The position numbers were made by a program, and so were the translations under genes. Below, in pieces: positions 27,182-35,436 of a stretch of 64,000 bases of DNA. Below the pieces are notes generated by a model, which saw only the letters and a list, made by a program, of their open reading frames with translations, was not told the DNA's origin and did no database searches. The DNA lies in contig NZ_CP134609.1 in the NCBI RefSeq assembly GCF_031844705.1, forward strand, positions 5,084,001-5,148,000, written 5' to 3'. Position 1 is the first letter of the stretch, and each line of letters starts with the position of its first letter. This DNA is from Streptomyces sp. ITFR-16. Lineage in GTDB: Bacteria; Actinomycetota; Actinomycetes; Streptomycetales; Streptomycetaceae.

Positions 27182-27823
27182 GTGACCGCAGAGACCTCCC
27201 AGACGCTCGACCGAGGGCTACGTGTCCTCAAACTGCTCGCCGACACCGACCACGGTCTGACGGTCACCGAGTTGTCCAACAAACTCGGCGTGAACCGGAC
27301 CGTGGTCTACCGTCTGCTGGCCACCCTGGAACAGCACACGCTGATACGCCGCGACCTGGGCGGCCGGGCCCGGGTGGGTCTCGGCGTGCTGCGCCTGGGC
27401 CGCCAGGTGCATCCGCTGGTACGGGAGGCGGCGCTGCCCGCGCTGCGGTCGCTGGCCGAGGACATCGGGGCCACGGCCCACCTCACGCTGGTCGACGGCT
27501 CGGACGCGCTCGCGGTCGCGGTCGTCGAACCGACCTGGACCGACTACCACGTGGCCTACCGCGCCGGCTTCCGCCACCCGCTGGACCGGGGTGCCGCCGG
27601 GCGGGCCATCCTCGCGGCCCGGCAGAAGCCGGTGGGCGAGACGGCCTTCACCCTGACGCACGGCGAGCTGGAGGCGGGCGCCAGCGGGGCGGCGGCGGCG
27701 CTGATGGGGGTCACCGGGGTCGAGGGCAGCGTCGGCGTGGTGATGCTCGCGGACTCCGTGCCGGAGCGGGTGGGACCGCGGGTGGTCGACGCGGCCCGCG
27801 AGGTCGCTGACGCGCTTCGCTGA
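27182..27823 (+). CDS. IclR-family transcriptional regulator
   Basis: A 213-residue regulator. The N-terminal winged helix reads TLDRGLRVLKLLADTDHGLTVTELSNKLGVNRTVVYRLLATLEQH. The C-terminal IclR effector domain (VREAALPALRSLAEDIGATAHLTL) is shorter than usual (family about 250), ending soon after ITGVEGS-like VTGVEGSVGVVML. A strong GAGGAGAGGG site precedes GTG. The target is unknown; no catabolic gene is adjacent. Confidence 0.9.
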   Translation: MTAETSQTLDRGLRVLKLLADTDHGLTVTELSNKLGVNRTVVYRLLATLEQHTLIRRDLGGRARVGLGVLRLGRQVHPLVREAALPALRSLAEDIGATAHLTLVDGSDALAVAVVEPTWTDYHVAYRAGFRHPLDRGAAGRAILAARQKPVGETAFTLTHGELEAGASGAAAALMGVTGVEGSVGVVMLADSVPERVGPRVVDAAREVADALR

Positions 27824-27938
27824 CGCGGTGCGCCGGTCCGTGCCGCCCGGGGTCCCCGGCGGCCGGTTCCGCCCTCCGGCGCCGGGCGGGCCGGAACGTG
27901 CCCCGGCCGGCGGCCGGCCGGGTTGTTAGATTGGGCGC

Positions 27939-28721
27939 GTGCTCACACGTCGATCCCGGGCCCTCGGTCTCTGCGCCCTTCCCGTTCTCGCCCTCTTCGG
28001 TGTCGCCGCCTTCGCGCCGCTGCCCTTCACGCTGGCGCAGCCCGGTACGACGGCGAACGTGCTCGGGGACGACCACGGCACGCCCGTGATCAGCATCGAG
28101 GGGACCCCCACCCGGGCCACCGACGGGGAGCTGCGGATGACGACCATCGTGGCGACCGGGCCGGACGCCGACGTCGGCATCCGGGACGTGGTCGACAGCT
28201 GGTTCCGTACGGACCGGGCCGTCCTGCCCCACGACTCCGTCTTCCCGACCGGCGGCTCCGAGCAGGAGATCGAGAAGCACAACCTCGACGACATGGAGAA
28301 GTCGCAGGACGCCGCGGTCGACGCCGCGCTCAACTACCTTGGCAGGAAGCCCGGTTCGGTCGATGTGACCCTGCATCTCGCCGACGTCGGCGGCCCCAGC
28401 GCCGGCCTGTTCTTCGCGCTCGGCATCATCGACAAGCTCGACGGCGACGGCTCGGGCGGCGACCTCACCGGCGGCCGTACGATCGCCGGCACGGGCACCA
28501 TCGAGGCGGACGGCGAGGTCGGCGCGGTCGGCGGCGTCTCACTCAAGACGCAGGCGGCCCGGCGGGACGGGGCCGGCGTCTTCCTCGTACCGAAGGCCGA
28601 GTGCAACGAGGCCAAGGCCGAGCTGCCGAAGGGCCTCCGGCTGATCCCGGTCACGACGCTGAAGGGCGCGGTTTCCTCACTGCGGGCGCTCGACCACGGG
28701 GGGAAGATCCCGAGCTGCTGA
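27939..28721 (+). CDS. Secreted or membrane-anchored Lon-like serine protease
   Basis: A 260-residue protein with an N-terminal hydrophobic signal/anchor (LGLCALPVLALFGVAAFAPLPF). The C-terminal half is a Lon (S16) catalytic domain: VGGPSAGLFFALGII holds the catalytic Ser, and GEVGAVGGVSLKTQAARRDGAGVFLVP includes the Lys partner. It resembles the extracellular Lon-like part of YlbL proteins but lacks the PDZ domain. GTG lies six bases after TAGATT (27927-27932) with no ribosome site, suggesting a leaderless message. Substrates unknown. Confidence 0.85.
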   Translation: MLTRRSRALGLCALPVLALFGVAAFAPLPFTLAQPGTTANVLGDDHGTPVISIEGTPTRATDGELRMTTIVATGPDADVGIRDVVDSWFRTDRAVLPHDSVFPTGGSEQEIEKHNLDDMEKSQDAAVDAALNYLGRKPGSVDVTLHLADVGGPSAGLFFALGIIDKLDGDGSGGDLTGGRTIAGTGTIEADGEVGAVGGVSLKTQAARRDGAGVFLVPKAECNEAKAELPKGLRLIPVTTLKGAVSSLRALDHGGKIPSC

Positions 28722-28820
28722 CGGGTGCGCCGGCGGCCTCCCCGGACGGCACGCCGGAAAGCACGTACCTGCCGCCGCCCGGCCGCCCTTCGGGCAAGGA
28801 CGCCGGTTCGACGACGCGCC

Positions 28821-28860
28821 CTAAGGGCTGTCCCGCCAGGAATTGCGGGACAGCCCTTAG
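28821..28860. terminator. Perfect 16-bp terminator hairpin, possibly a dispersed repeat
   Basis: CTAAGGGCTGTCCCGC and its exact complement flank an 8-base loop. It lies between convergent genes, and the stop codon of the minus-strand small gene is inside its right arm. From memory, hairpins built on AGGGCTGTCCCG recur in Streptomyces intergenic regions. Confidence 0.75.
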
Positions 28861-29057
28861 GCCGCCCGGGGCGCGCGCTGCGGCACGGTGGCGCCGGCCG
28901 GGATCAGGCGCAGGCCCATCTCGATGAGGGTCCAGCCCAGCCGGGAGCGCAGTGCCGGGCGCGGGGCGGCGTGGTGGGCGAGGCGGAAGTCGTCGGCCCG
29001 GCCGCGCAGTTCGGCGGAGCGAAGGTGGTGCAGAACGAGGTGCGTCTCGGGGTGCAT
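28857..29057 (-). CDS. Small conserved-looking protein downstream of an ArsR regulator
   Basis: A 66-residue basic protein (MHPETHLVLHHLRSAELRGRA at the start, LRSRLGWTLIEMGLRLIP near the end). The C-terminal amphipathic helix could associate with membranes. It follows the ArsR-type regulator by 52 bp on the same strand, with GGGACC before the ATG, and probably shares its message. I recognise this as a recurrent arrangement in Streptomyces but cannot assign a function. Its stop codon sits inside the terminator hairpin. Confidence 0.65.
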   Translation of the reverse strand: MHPETHLVLHHLRSAELRGRADDFRLAHHAAPRPALRSRLGWTLIEMGLRLIPAGATVPQRAPRAA

Positions 29058-29109
29058 GGCAGGCGGTCCCTTCGGTCGGTGGTGCGCGGTCGGGCGGGGC
29101 GGGGCACGG

Positions 29110-29718
29110 TCAGTCGGTCGGGCGCGGGAAGACGTGCAGATGGGTGCGGACCACGGCGGATCCCTCGGTGTCCTCGGCGACCCGGCCCCGGTAGCTGTTG
29201 ATCAGGTCGTGCAACTCGTCGGCCAGCTCCCGGGAGAGCTCGGGCGTGAGCCGGAGCTTGAAGTCGCTGAGGTCCGAGCCCTCGTACCACTCGCGCGGCC
29301 ACTCGTGCATCGTGCCGAGCCAGGTGCTCAGCTCCTGGGCGTGCGCCGTCGCGACCTCGTGGAGGACGACGCCCATGGCGCCGCGCACCTCGGGATCGGG
29401 GTCGTACAGGAACTCGGGGTCGAAGGATGCGCCCGCGTGCACGGCCCGCCACCAGCGCTCGCGCCCCTTGCCGCGGCTCGGGTCGTCCTCGACGAAGCCG
29501 TACGAGGCGAGCCGGCGCAGGTGGTAGCTGGTGGCGCCGCTGGACTCGCCGAGGCGGTCGGCGAGGCCGGAGGCGGTGGCGGGTCCGAACTCCCGCAGCA
29601 CGCTGAGCAGCCTCAGCCGCAGCGGATGGGCGAGTCCGCGCAGGCTGCGGGCGTCGATGCTGAGGACCTTGGGGTTGGCCGATGTGGGGCTGCTGTCGTC
29701 CGGCTCTGTCGTGGGCAT
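29110..29718 (-). CDS. ArsR-type winged-helix transcriptional regulator
   Basis: A 202-residue regulator. The helix-turn-helix part is LRGLAHPLRLRLLSVLREFGPATASGLADRLGESSGATSYHLRRLASYGFVED, typical of ArsR-like HTH_20 proteins; the metal-binding cysteines of true ArsR are absent. The C-terminal 100 residues are acidic and Trp-rich (WLGTMHEWPREWYEGSDLSDF) and may sense a ligand. Repeated TTGCAAAG-type boxes lie directly upstream, probably its own operator. The next upstream genes encode a compatible-solute transporter on the same strand. Confidence 0.88.
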   Translation of the reverse strand: MPTTEPDDSSPTSANPKVLSIDARSLRGLAHPLRLRLLSVLREFGPATASGLADRLGESSGATSYHLRRLASYGFVEDDPSRGKGRERWWRAVHAGASFDPEFLYDPDPEVRGAMGVVLHEVATAHAQELSTWLGTMHEWPREWYEGSDLSDFKLRLTPELSRELADELHDLINSYRGRVAEDTEGSAVVRTHLHVFPRPTD

Positions 29719-29732
29719 GGCTCAACCATAGA

Positions 29733-29780
29733 GTTGCAAAGAGTCTTTTGCAACGGGTCTTTGCAAAACTTCTTTGTAAC
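29733..29780. promoter_or_regulatory. Operator array of TTGCAAAGA boxes before the ArsR-type gene
   Basis: GTTGCAAAGA (29733-29742) faces TCTTTTGCAAC (29744-29754) as a near-perfect palindrome. Two further half sites, TCTTTGCAAAA and TCTTTGTAAC, follow to 29780. AT-rich symmetric boxes just before the start are typical for autoregulated ArsR-like proteins. Confidence 0.7.
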
Positions 29781-29827
29781 TCGCCGGGGAGTCGTGCGCA
29801 GCCTGTCCGCCCCCAACAGCCCCCGGC

Positions 29828-30808
29828 TCAGCCCTCCTTGATGAAGCCCTGCTCGATCAGCCAGTCCTTCGCCACCAGGTGCGGGTCCTCGCCGTCGACG
29901 TCCACCTTGGCGTTCAGCACCTGGGCGACCTCGGTGGTCAGCCGCTTGCTGAGCGGGTCGAGCAGCCCGGCGATCTCGGGGTACTTCTCGAACGTCGCGG
30001 TGTGGATGACGGGGGCCGCGTTGTAGTTGGGGAAGAAGTGCTTGTTGTCCGTGAGCACATCGAGGTCCATCGCCTTGATGCGGCCGTCCGTGGTGAACAC
30101 CTCGCCCAGCAGGCAGGAGTCGGACTTGGAGACCTGGGTGTAGACGATGCCGGCGTCCATCTTCTTGATGTTGGCGCCGGGGATCTTCATCCCGTACGCC
30201 TTCTCCATCCCGGGCAGCCCGTCGTCGCGGGAGGCGAACTCGTTCTCCACGCAGACCGTCACCGCCGAGGGGTCCTTCTTCGCCAGCGCGGCCACGTCGG
30301 AGAGCGTCTTCAGGTGGTACTTGGCGTTGTTCTTCTTGCTGATGGCGAGCGCGTAGGTGTTGTTCAGCGTGGACTGCGGCAGCCAGGTCACCCCGTTGCT
30401 CCGGTCCGCGTCCCGCACGGCCTGCCACTGCTTCAGCGGGTCGGTGATCGGCTCGGCGTGTCCCAGATACGTGATCCAGCCGGTGCCCGTGTACTCGTAC
30501 ATCGCGTCCGCGTCGCCCTGCACGATCGCCTCGCGGGCGCTGATCGAGCCCGGCAGGTTCGTCCGGTCCAGGACCTCCGCCCCGGCGGCCTTGAAGATCA
30601 GGCCGATCATCTGGCCCAGAATGATGTTCTCGCTGAAGTTCTTCGAGGTGACGGTCAGCGAGGCGCCGTCCAGCGGCTGTCCCTGCCCCACCGACCCCGG
30701 CACAACGTCGTCGACCATCGGCGAACCGCTCTTGAGCCCGCACCCCGCCACCACCAGGGCCAGGGCCGCCGCACCCGCCAGGGCCGTCCGCACCCGCCGG
30801 GCGCTCAT
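29828..30808 (-). CDS. Glycine betaine/choline-type ABC transporter substrate-binding lipoprotein
   Basis: A 326-residue OpuAC-family protein. Lipobox VVAGC follows a signal segment (RTALAGAAALALVVAGC). The mature domain shows TVTSKNFSENIILGQMIGLIFKAAG and MYEYTGTGWITYL, diagnostic for OpuCC/ProX-like binders of quaternary amines. It is the last gene of a four-gene operon, overlapping the permease upstream by 4 bp. Substrate class (betaine, choline, carnitine) is inferred from family. Confidence 0.92.
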   Translation of the reverse strand: MSARRVRTALAGAAALALVVAGCGLKSGSPMVDDVVPGSVGQGQPLDGASLTVTSKNFSENIILGQMIGLIFKAAGAEVLDRTNLPGSISAREAIVQGDADAMYEYTGTGWITYLGHAEPITDPLKQWQAVRDADRSNGVTWLPQSTLNNTYALAISKKNNAKYHLKTLSDVAALAKKDPSAVTVCVENEFASRDDGLPGMEKAYGMKIPGANIKKMDAGIVYTQVSKSDSCLLGEVFTTDGRIKAMDLDVLTDNKHFFPNYNAAPVIHTATFEKYPEIAGLLDPLSKRLTTEVAQVLNAKVDVDGEDPHLVAKDWLIEQGFIKEG

Positions 30809-31689
30809 CGCCCCACCTCCAGTCCGCGCGGCGTGAGCGCCACCTCGACCAGCGAGGCCAGCCAGTCCACCAGCAGCGCCAGCACCACGGTCAGCACCGA
30901 CCCCAGCACCAGCACCGGCATCCGCTGGGTCTGGATGCCCGAGGTGATCAGGTCCCCGAGCCCGCCGCCGCCCCCGAACGTCGCGAGCGTCGCCGTGCCC
31001 ACGTTCAGCACCAGCGCGGTCCGCACGCCCGCCAGGATCAGCGGGACGGCGAGGGGGAGTTCGACCTTGGTGAGTGTGCCCATCGCCGACATGCCGATGC
31101 CGCGCGAGGCCTCCACCAGGTTCGGTTCGATCGCCTTCAGCCCGGCGACCGTGTTGGAGAGCACCGGCAGCACCGCGTAGATCACCATGCCGGTGATCGC
31201 CGTCGACGGGCCGATGCCCAGCCAGATCACCAGCAGCGCCAGCAGACCGATCGCCGGGGTCGCCTGCCCGATGTTGGCGATCGCCGTGACCACCGGAGCG
31301 GCCTTGCTCAGCCCCCGCCGGGTCAGCGCGATGCCCAGCGGGATGGCGATGATCAGCACCCAGAACGTCGAGATCGCGGTCAGCCTGACGTGCTGCCACC
31401 AGCGCAGCTGCACGGTGTCGCCCGCGAGGGAGTTCTCCGCGATCGAGTCGAGGTGGACGTTGGTGATCCATACGTAGGTGATCACCAGCACCACCGCGAG
31501 CGCCGCCGGGACCACCACCAGCTTGCGCCAGGTGAGCCGGCGCGGCGGACCGGCCGGCGCGGGTGCCGGTTCCTCCTCCTCGTCCCGGAAGGCATGGCCC
31601 TTGACGTCGTGCTCGCCCGGCGGGCGGTCCCGGTCGGACGCGGGGACAGGGCCGGGGGAGCGGGAGCCGGACGGCGAGTCGGGGGTCAT
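30805..31689 (-). CDS. Compatible-solute ABC transporter permease (OpuCD type)
   Basis: A 294-residue permease with an unusual 55-residue charged N-terminus (DRDRPPGEHDVKGHAFRDEEEEP), then about six helices. The EAA-like loop VEASRGIGMSAMGTLTKVELPLAVPLILAGVRTALVLNVGTATLATF is diagnostic for OpuCB/OpuCD. It is coupled by stop-start overlaps to the ATPase upstream and the binding protein downstream. Confidence 0.9.
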   Translation of the reverse strand: MTPDSPSGSRSPGPVPASDRDRPPGEHDVKGHAFRDEEEEPAPAPAGPPRRLTWRKLVVVPAALAVVLVITYVWITNVHLDSIAENSLAGDTVQLRWWQHVRLTAISTFWVLIIAIPLGIALTRRGLSKAAPVVTAIANIGQATPAIGLLALLVIWLGIGPSTAITGMVIYAVLPVLSNTVAGLKAIEPNLVEASRGIGMSAMGTLTKVELPLAVPLILAGVRTALVLNVGTATLATFGGGGGLGDLITSGIQTQRMPVLVLGSVLTVVLALLVDWLASLVEVALTPRGLEVGR

Positions 31690-32948
31690 GTGCCCGCACC
31701 GCCCTCCAGCTCCTGGACGGTCTGATGGGTGCGCAGCTCCTCCAGCTCGTGCTGGTGCTCGATGGCGGTGAGCCGGTCGGCCTCCAGCAGCTCGTGCACC
31801 GAGTTCATCAGGGTCTGCATGTCCACGACGCCGATGAACTCGCCGCGCCGCCCGGTCACCGCGACCCGCCCGCCGCTGTCGGTGAGCACCGCCTCCAGCG
31901 CGTCGTGCAGCGTCGCGTCCCGGGTCACCGTGTCGTGCACCAGCTGCCCGGCCCGCGCCAGCGAACCGCGGGCCCGCATCAGGTCGCCGCGCCGCAGCCA
32001 CTTGTACGGGCGGTTCCTGCGGTCCAGCATCAGCAGCTCGTTGTGCGGGCCGCTGCGGAGCTTGTTGAAGATCGACTGGAGCGGGTCCTCGACCGTCACC
32101 GTCGGGAACTCCGCGATCTCCACATCCCGTACGCGGGTGAGGTTGAGCCGCTTCAGCGCCGCGCCGGCCCCGACGAACCCGGAGACGAAGTCGTCCGTCG
32201 GGTTGGTGAGGATGGCCTCGGGCGTGTCGAACTGGGCGATGTGCGAGTGCTCGCGCAGCACCGCGATCCGGTCGCCCAGCTTGATCGCCTCGTCGAAGTC
32301 GTGGGTGACGAAGACGATCGTCTTGTGCAGCTCGTGCTGGAGCCGGATCAGCTCGTCCTGGAGGTGGTCGCGGGTGATCGGGTCGACCGCGCCGAACGGC
32401 TCGTCCATCAGCAGCACCGGCGGATCGGCCGCCAGCGCCCGGGCCACGCCCACGCGTTGCTGCTGCCCGCCGGAGAGGGCGCGCGGATAGCGGCCGTGGA
32501 ACTCGCGCGGGTCCAGCCCGACGAGGTCGAGCATCTCCTCGACCCGGTCCTTCACCCTCGACTTCGACCAGCCGGTCATCTTCGGTACGAGCGCGATGTT
32601 CTCCGCGACCGTCATGTGCGGGAAGAGCCCGGACGACTGGATCGCGTATCCGATCTTCCGGCGCAGCTTCACCGGGTCGATGTCGGTGACGTCCTCGTCG
32701 TCGATCCTGATCCGGCCGGAGGTCGGCTCGATCAGCCGGTTGATCATCTTCAGGGTGGTCGACTTCCCGCAGCCGGACGGGCCCACGAAGATCACCGTCT
32801 CACCGGCCTTGATGTCCATCGAGACGTTGTCCACGGCCGGACTGGGGTTGCCCGGATAGAGCTTGGAGAGGTTCTCCAGCTGGATGGTGGCGCCGGAGGC
32901 CGCGTTGACGGCGGCCTCCGCGCCCGCCTCGGCTGCGGTCTCAGACAC
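31686..32948 (-). CDS. Compatible-solute ABC transporter ATP-binding protein with CBS domains
   Basis: A 420-residue ATPase of the OpuCA/ProV type. Walker A GPSGCGKST is at 56-64, the signature LSGGQQQRVGVARAL and Walker B VLLMDEPFGAVD follow. The C-terminal 130 residues form a pair of CBS-like domains (RDATLHDALEAVLTDSGGRVAVTGRRGEFIGVVDMQTLMN in part), which in OpuA sense ionic strength and c-di-AMP. GTG start, overlapping the second permease gene by 8 bp. Confidence 0.94.
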   Translation of the reverse strand: MSETAAEAGAEAAVNAASGATIQLENLSKLYPGNPSPAVDNVSMDIKAGETVIFVGPSGCGKSTTLKMINRLIEPTSGRIRIDDEDVTDIDPVKLRRKIGYAIQSSGLFPHMTVAENIALVPKMTGWSKSRVKDRVEEMLDLVGLDPREFHGRYPRALSGGQQQRVGVARALAADPPVLLMDEPFGAVDPITRDHLQDELIRLQHELHKTIVFVTHDFDEAIKLGDRIAVLREHSHIAQFDTPEAILTNPTDDFVSGFVGAGAALKRLNLTRVRDVEIAEFPTVTVEDPLQSIFNKLRSGPHNELLMLDRRNRPYKWLRRGDLMRARGSLARAGQLVHDTVTRDATLHDALEAVLTDSGGRVAVTGRRGEFIGVVDMQTLMNSVHELLEADRLTAIEHQHELEELRTHQTVQELEGGAGT

Positions 32949-33588
32949 GGATCCCCCTCGGGATGGTGAGCCGCCCCAGCAGGATGTACGCGGCGTCGAA
33001 GAGCAGGGCGAGGACGACGATGCCGAGCGTGCCGGCGAGTACCTGGTTGATGGCGTTGGCGCTGCCCAGCGAGGCGATGCCGCGGAAGATCTCGTTGCCC
33101 AGACCGGGCCCGGAGGCGTACGCGGCGATGGCGGCGATGCCCATCAGCATCTGGGTGGAGACCCGGATGCCGGTCAGGATCGGCGGCCAGGCCAGCGGGA
33201 GTTCCACCTTGCACAGCCGGGCGGTCCGCGACATCCCGATGCCCTTCGCCGCGTCCACGAGCGAGGGGTCGACGCCGCGCAGACCGACGATGGAGTTGCG
33301 GACGATCGGCAGCAGCCCGTACAGCGTCAGAGTGATGACGGTCGGGGCCACCCCGAGCCCGACCAGCGGGATCAGCAGACCGATCGCGGCGAGGGACGGA
33401 ATGGTCAGCACGGTCGCCGTCGAGGTGATCGCCACCGAGGAGCCCCAGCCGCTGCGGTAGCTGACGACCCCGATCAGGACCCCGAGCACGGTGGCGATGA
33501 CCATGCACTGGAAGACGGCGCTGACGTGCTGGAAGGCGTCGGTGAGCAACTGCTGGTGGCGATTTCCCAGGTACTCCCAGAAGCTCAC
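32941..33588 (-). CDS. Compatible-solute ABC transporter permease (OpuCB type), first gene of the operon
   Basis: A 215-residue permease with five to six helices and the conserved loop LVDAAKGIGMSRTARLCKVELPLAWPPILTGIRVSTQMLMGIAAIAAYA. It is shorter than its partner and lacks the charged leader. GTG start with GAGGAGTGAC upstream. The stop of the Lrp-type gene on the same strand lies just 15 bp further along, so the regulator may be the true first gene of this transcript. Confidence 0.9.
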   Translation of the reverse strand: MSFWEYLGNRHQQLLTDAFQHVSAVFQCMVIATVLGVLIGVVSYRSGWGSSVAITSTATVLTIPSLAAIGLLIPLVGLGVAPTVITLTLYGLLPIVRNSIVGLRGVDPSLVDAAKGIGMSRTARLCKVELPLAWPPILTGIRVSTQMLMGIAAIAAYASGPGLGNEIFRGIASLGSANAINQVLAGTLGIVVLALLFDAAYILLGRLTIPRGIRV

Positions 33589-33603
33589 ACGTCACTCCTC
33601 GCC

Positions 33604-34077
33604 TCAGTCGGTGTCCTGCGCCGCCTGTTCGACGAGCGGGATGATGCGCAGGGGTACGGGGTTCTCCATGACGATGGCCGTGGCGGCCCGGACAATGCCA
33701 TCAAATCCGACAACCCGGTCGATCACCCGCTGGAGATCGGCGTTGGACCGCGCCACGAGCCGGCAGAGCATGTCGCCCTGCCCGGTGGTGGTGTGCAGCT
33801 CCAGCACCTCCGGTACGGAACCCAAGTGGGCGCGTACATCGGCGCCTTGGCCCTGTTTGATCTCCAGCGTCGCGAACGCGGTGACGGGATAGCCGAGCGC
33901 CGCCGGGTCGACGTCGGGGCCGAATCCCCGGATGACGCCATTCGACTGAAGGCGGTCCAGCCGGGCCTGGACGGTCCCGCGCGCCACGCCGAGCCGGCGG
34001 GAGGCCTCCAGGACGCCGATCCGGGGCTCGCGCGCCAGCAGGACGATGAGCCGCCCGTCCAGATGATCGATCGCCAC
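33604..34077 (-). CDS. Lrp/AsnC-family transcriptional regulator
   Basis: A 157-residue regulator with the AsnC helix-turn-helix (MAIDHLDGRLIVLLAREPRIGVLEASRRLGVARGTVQARLDRLQSNGVI in sequence) and the RAM effector domain (VTAFATLEIKQGQGADVRAHLGSVPEVLELHTTTGQGDMLCRLVA). It is divergent from 4-hydroxyphenylpyruvate dioxygenase across 135 bp, an arrangement that often marks local control of tyrosine catabolism. GTG start preceded by GGAGGCGG. Confidence 0.92.
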   Translation of the reverse strand: MAIDHLDGRLIVLLAREPRIGVLEASRRLGVARGTVQARLDRLQSNGVIRGFGPDVDPAALGYPVTAFATLEIKQGQGADVRAHLGSVPEVLELHTTTGQGDMLCRLVARSNADLQRVIDRVVGFDGIVRAATAIVMENPVPLRIIPLVEQAAQDTD

Positions 34078-34212
34078 GGTCCGCCTCCGGGGGGTTCACT
34101 GTGATGGTCACCATGTACAGATAGCCCGCCCATCATGGGCATCGGCTAGTCATATTGACCAGTGAATACGCGAACTGTTGCGCACCTTGCGAAGCGGCGG
34201 GACCCTTCGGAC
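34078..34212. promoter_or_regulatory. hpd: Divergent control region between the Lrp gene and hpd
   Basis: It holds the inverted repeat GCCCA-TCA-TGGGC (34129-34141) and AT-rich stretches (TGATGGTCACCATGTACAG, GTCATATTGACC) with their own dyad symmetry (ATGGT-CACCAT). These are candidate Lrp-family operator half sites. Promoter hexamers could not be fixed. Confidence 0.45.
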
Positions 34213-35358
34213 ATGACTGAGACGATGCACAGCACGCCCGGGACAGCGCGGCAGGCCGATCCCTTCCCGGTCAAGGGAATGGACGCCGTCGTCTTCGCCG
34301 TCGGCAACGCCAAGCAGGCCGCCCACTACTACTCGACGGCCTTCGGCATGAAGCTGGTCGCCTACTCCGGACCGGAGAACGGCAGCCGCGAGACCGCCAG
34401 TTACGTCCTCACGAACGGCTCCGCCCGCTTCGTCTTCACCTCCGTCATCAAGGCGTCCACGGACCACGGCCGCTTCCTCGCCGAGCATGTCGCCGAGCAC
34501 GGCGACGGCGTCGTCGACCTGGCCATCGAGGTCCCCGACGCCCGCGCCGCGTACGCCTACGCGGTCGAGCACGGCGCCCGCGGCCTCACCGAGCCGCACG
34601 AGGTGAAGGACGAGCACGGCACCGTCGTCCTGGCCGCCATCGCCACGTACGGCAAGACCCGCCACACCCTCGTCGAGCGCACCGGCTACGAAGGCCCCTA
34701 CCTCCCCGGCTACGTCGCCGCCGCCCCGATCGTGGAGCCGCCGGCCAAGCGCTTCTTCCAGGCCGTCGACCACTGCGTCGGCAATGTCGAGCTCGGCCGG
34801 ATGAACGAGTGGGTCGGCTTCTACAACAAGGTCATGGGCTTCACCAACATGAAGGAGTTCGTGGGCGACGACATCGCCACCGAGTACTCCGCGCTCATGT
34901 CCAAGGTCGTCGCGGACGGCACCCTCAAGGTCAAGTTCCCGATCAACGAACCGGCCGTCGCCAAGAAGAAGTCCCAGATCGACGAGTACCTGGAGTTCTA
35001 CGGCGGCGCCGGCGTCCAGCACATCGCGCTCGCCACGAACGACATCGTCGCCTCGGTGAAGGCGATGCGCGCGGCGGGTGTCCAGTTCCTCGACACCCCC
35101 GACTCGTACTACGACACGCTGGGCGAGTGGGCGGGCGAGACCCGGGTGCCCGTGGAGACGCTGCGCGAGCTGAAGATCCTCGTCGACCGCGACGAGGACG
35201 GCTATCTGCTGCAGATCTTCACCAAGCCGGTCCAGGACCGGCCGACGGTCTTCTTCGAGATGATCGAGCGCCATGGCTCGATGGGCTTCGGCAAGGGCAA
35301 CTTCAAGGCCCTGTTCGAGGCGATCGAGCGCGAGCAGGAGAAGCGCGGCAACCTCTGA
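34213..35358 (+). CDS. hpd: 4-hydroxyphenylpyruvate dioxygenase
   Basis: A 381-residue Fe(II) dioxygenase that converts 4-hydroxyphenylpyruvate to homogentisate in tyrosine breakdown. Two vicinal-oxygen-chelate halves are visible. The iron ligands sit in VDHCVGNVE (His), GVQHIALATNDI (His) and FFEMIERHGSMGFGKGNFK (Glu). It ends with the conserved FEAIEREQEKRGNL. ATG 34213 gives MTETMHST, matching how I recall Streptomyces HPPD starts; an in-frame GTG at 34162 would add 17 residues. Confidence 0.96.
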   Translation: MTETMHSTPGTARQADPFPVKGMDAVVFAVGNAKQAAHYYSTAFGMKLVAYSGPENGSRETASYVLTNGSARFVFTSVIKASTDHGRFLAEHVAEHGDGVVDLAIEVPDARAAYAYAVEHGARGLTEPHEVKDEHGTVVLAAIATYGKTRHTLVERTGYEGPYLPGYVAAAPIVEPPAKRFFQAVDHCVGNVELGRMNEWVGFYNKVMGFTNMKEFVGDDIATEYSALMSKVVADGTLKVKFPINEPAVAKKKSQIDEYLEFYGGAGVQHIALATNDIVASVKAMRAAGVQFLDTPDSYYDTLGEWAGETRVPVETLRELKILVDRDEDGYLLQIFTKPVQDRPTVFFEMIERHGSMGFGKGNFKALFEAIEREQEKRGNL

Positions 35359-35376
35359 TCCCCGCGGGGCCGCACG

Positions 35377-35411
35377 ACGAGGGGCGGGCCGGACTCCGGC
35401 CCGCCCCTCGT
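35377..35411. terminator. Bidirectional terminator between hpd and the TPR gene
   Basis: A perfect 16-bp stem (ACGAGGGGCGGGCCGG and its complement) with loop ACT between two convergent genes. Confidence 0.88.
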
Positions 35412-35436
35412 GACGCCCGCCCCTGGTGACGTCGGG

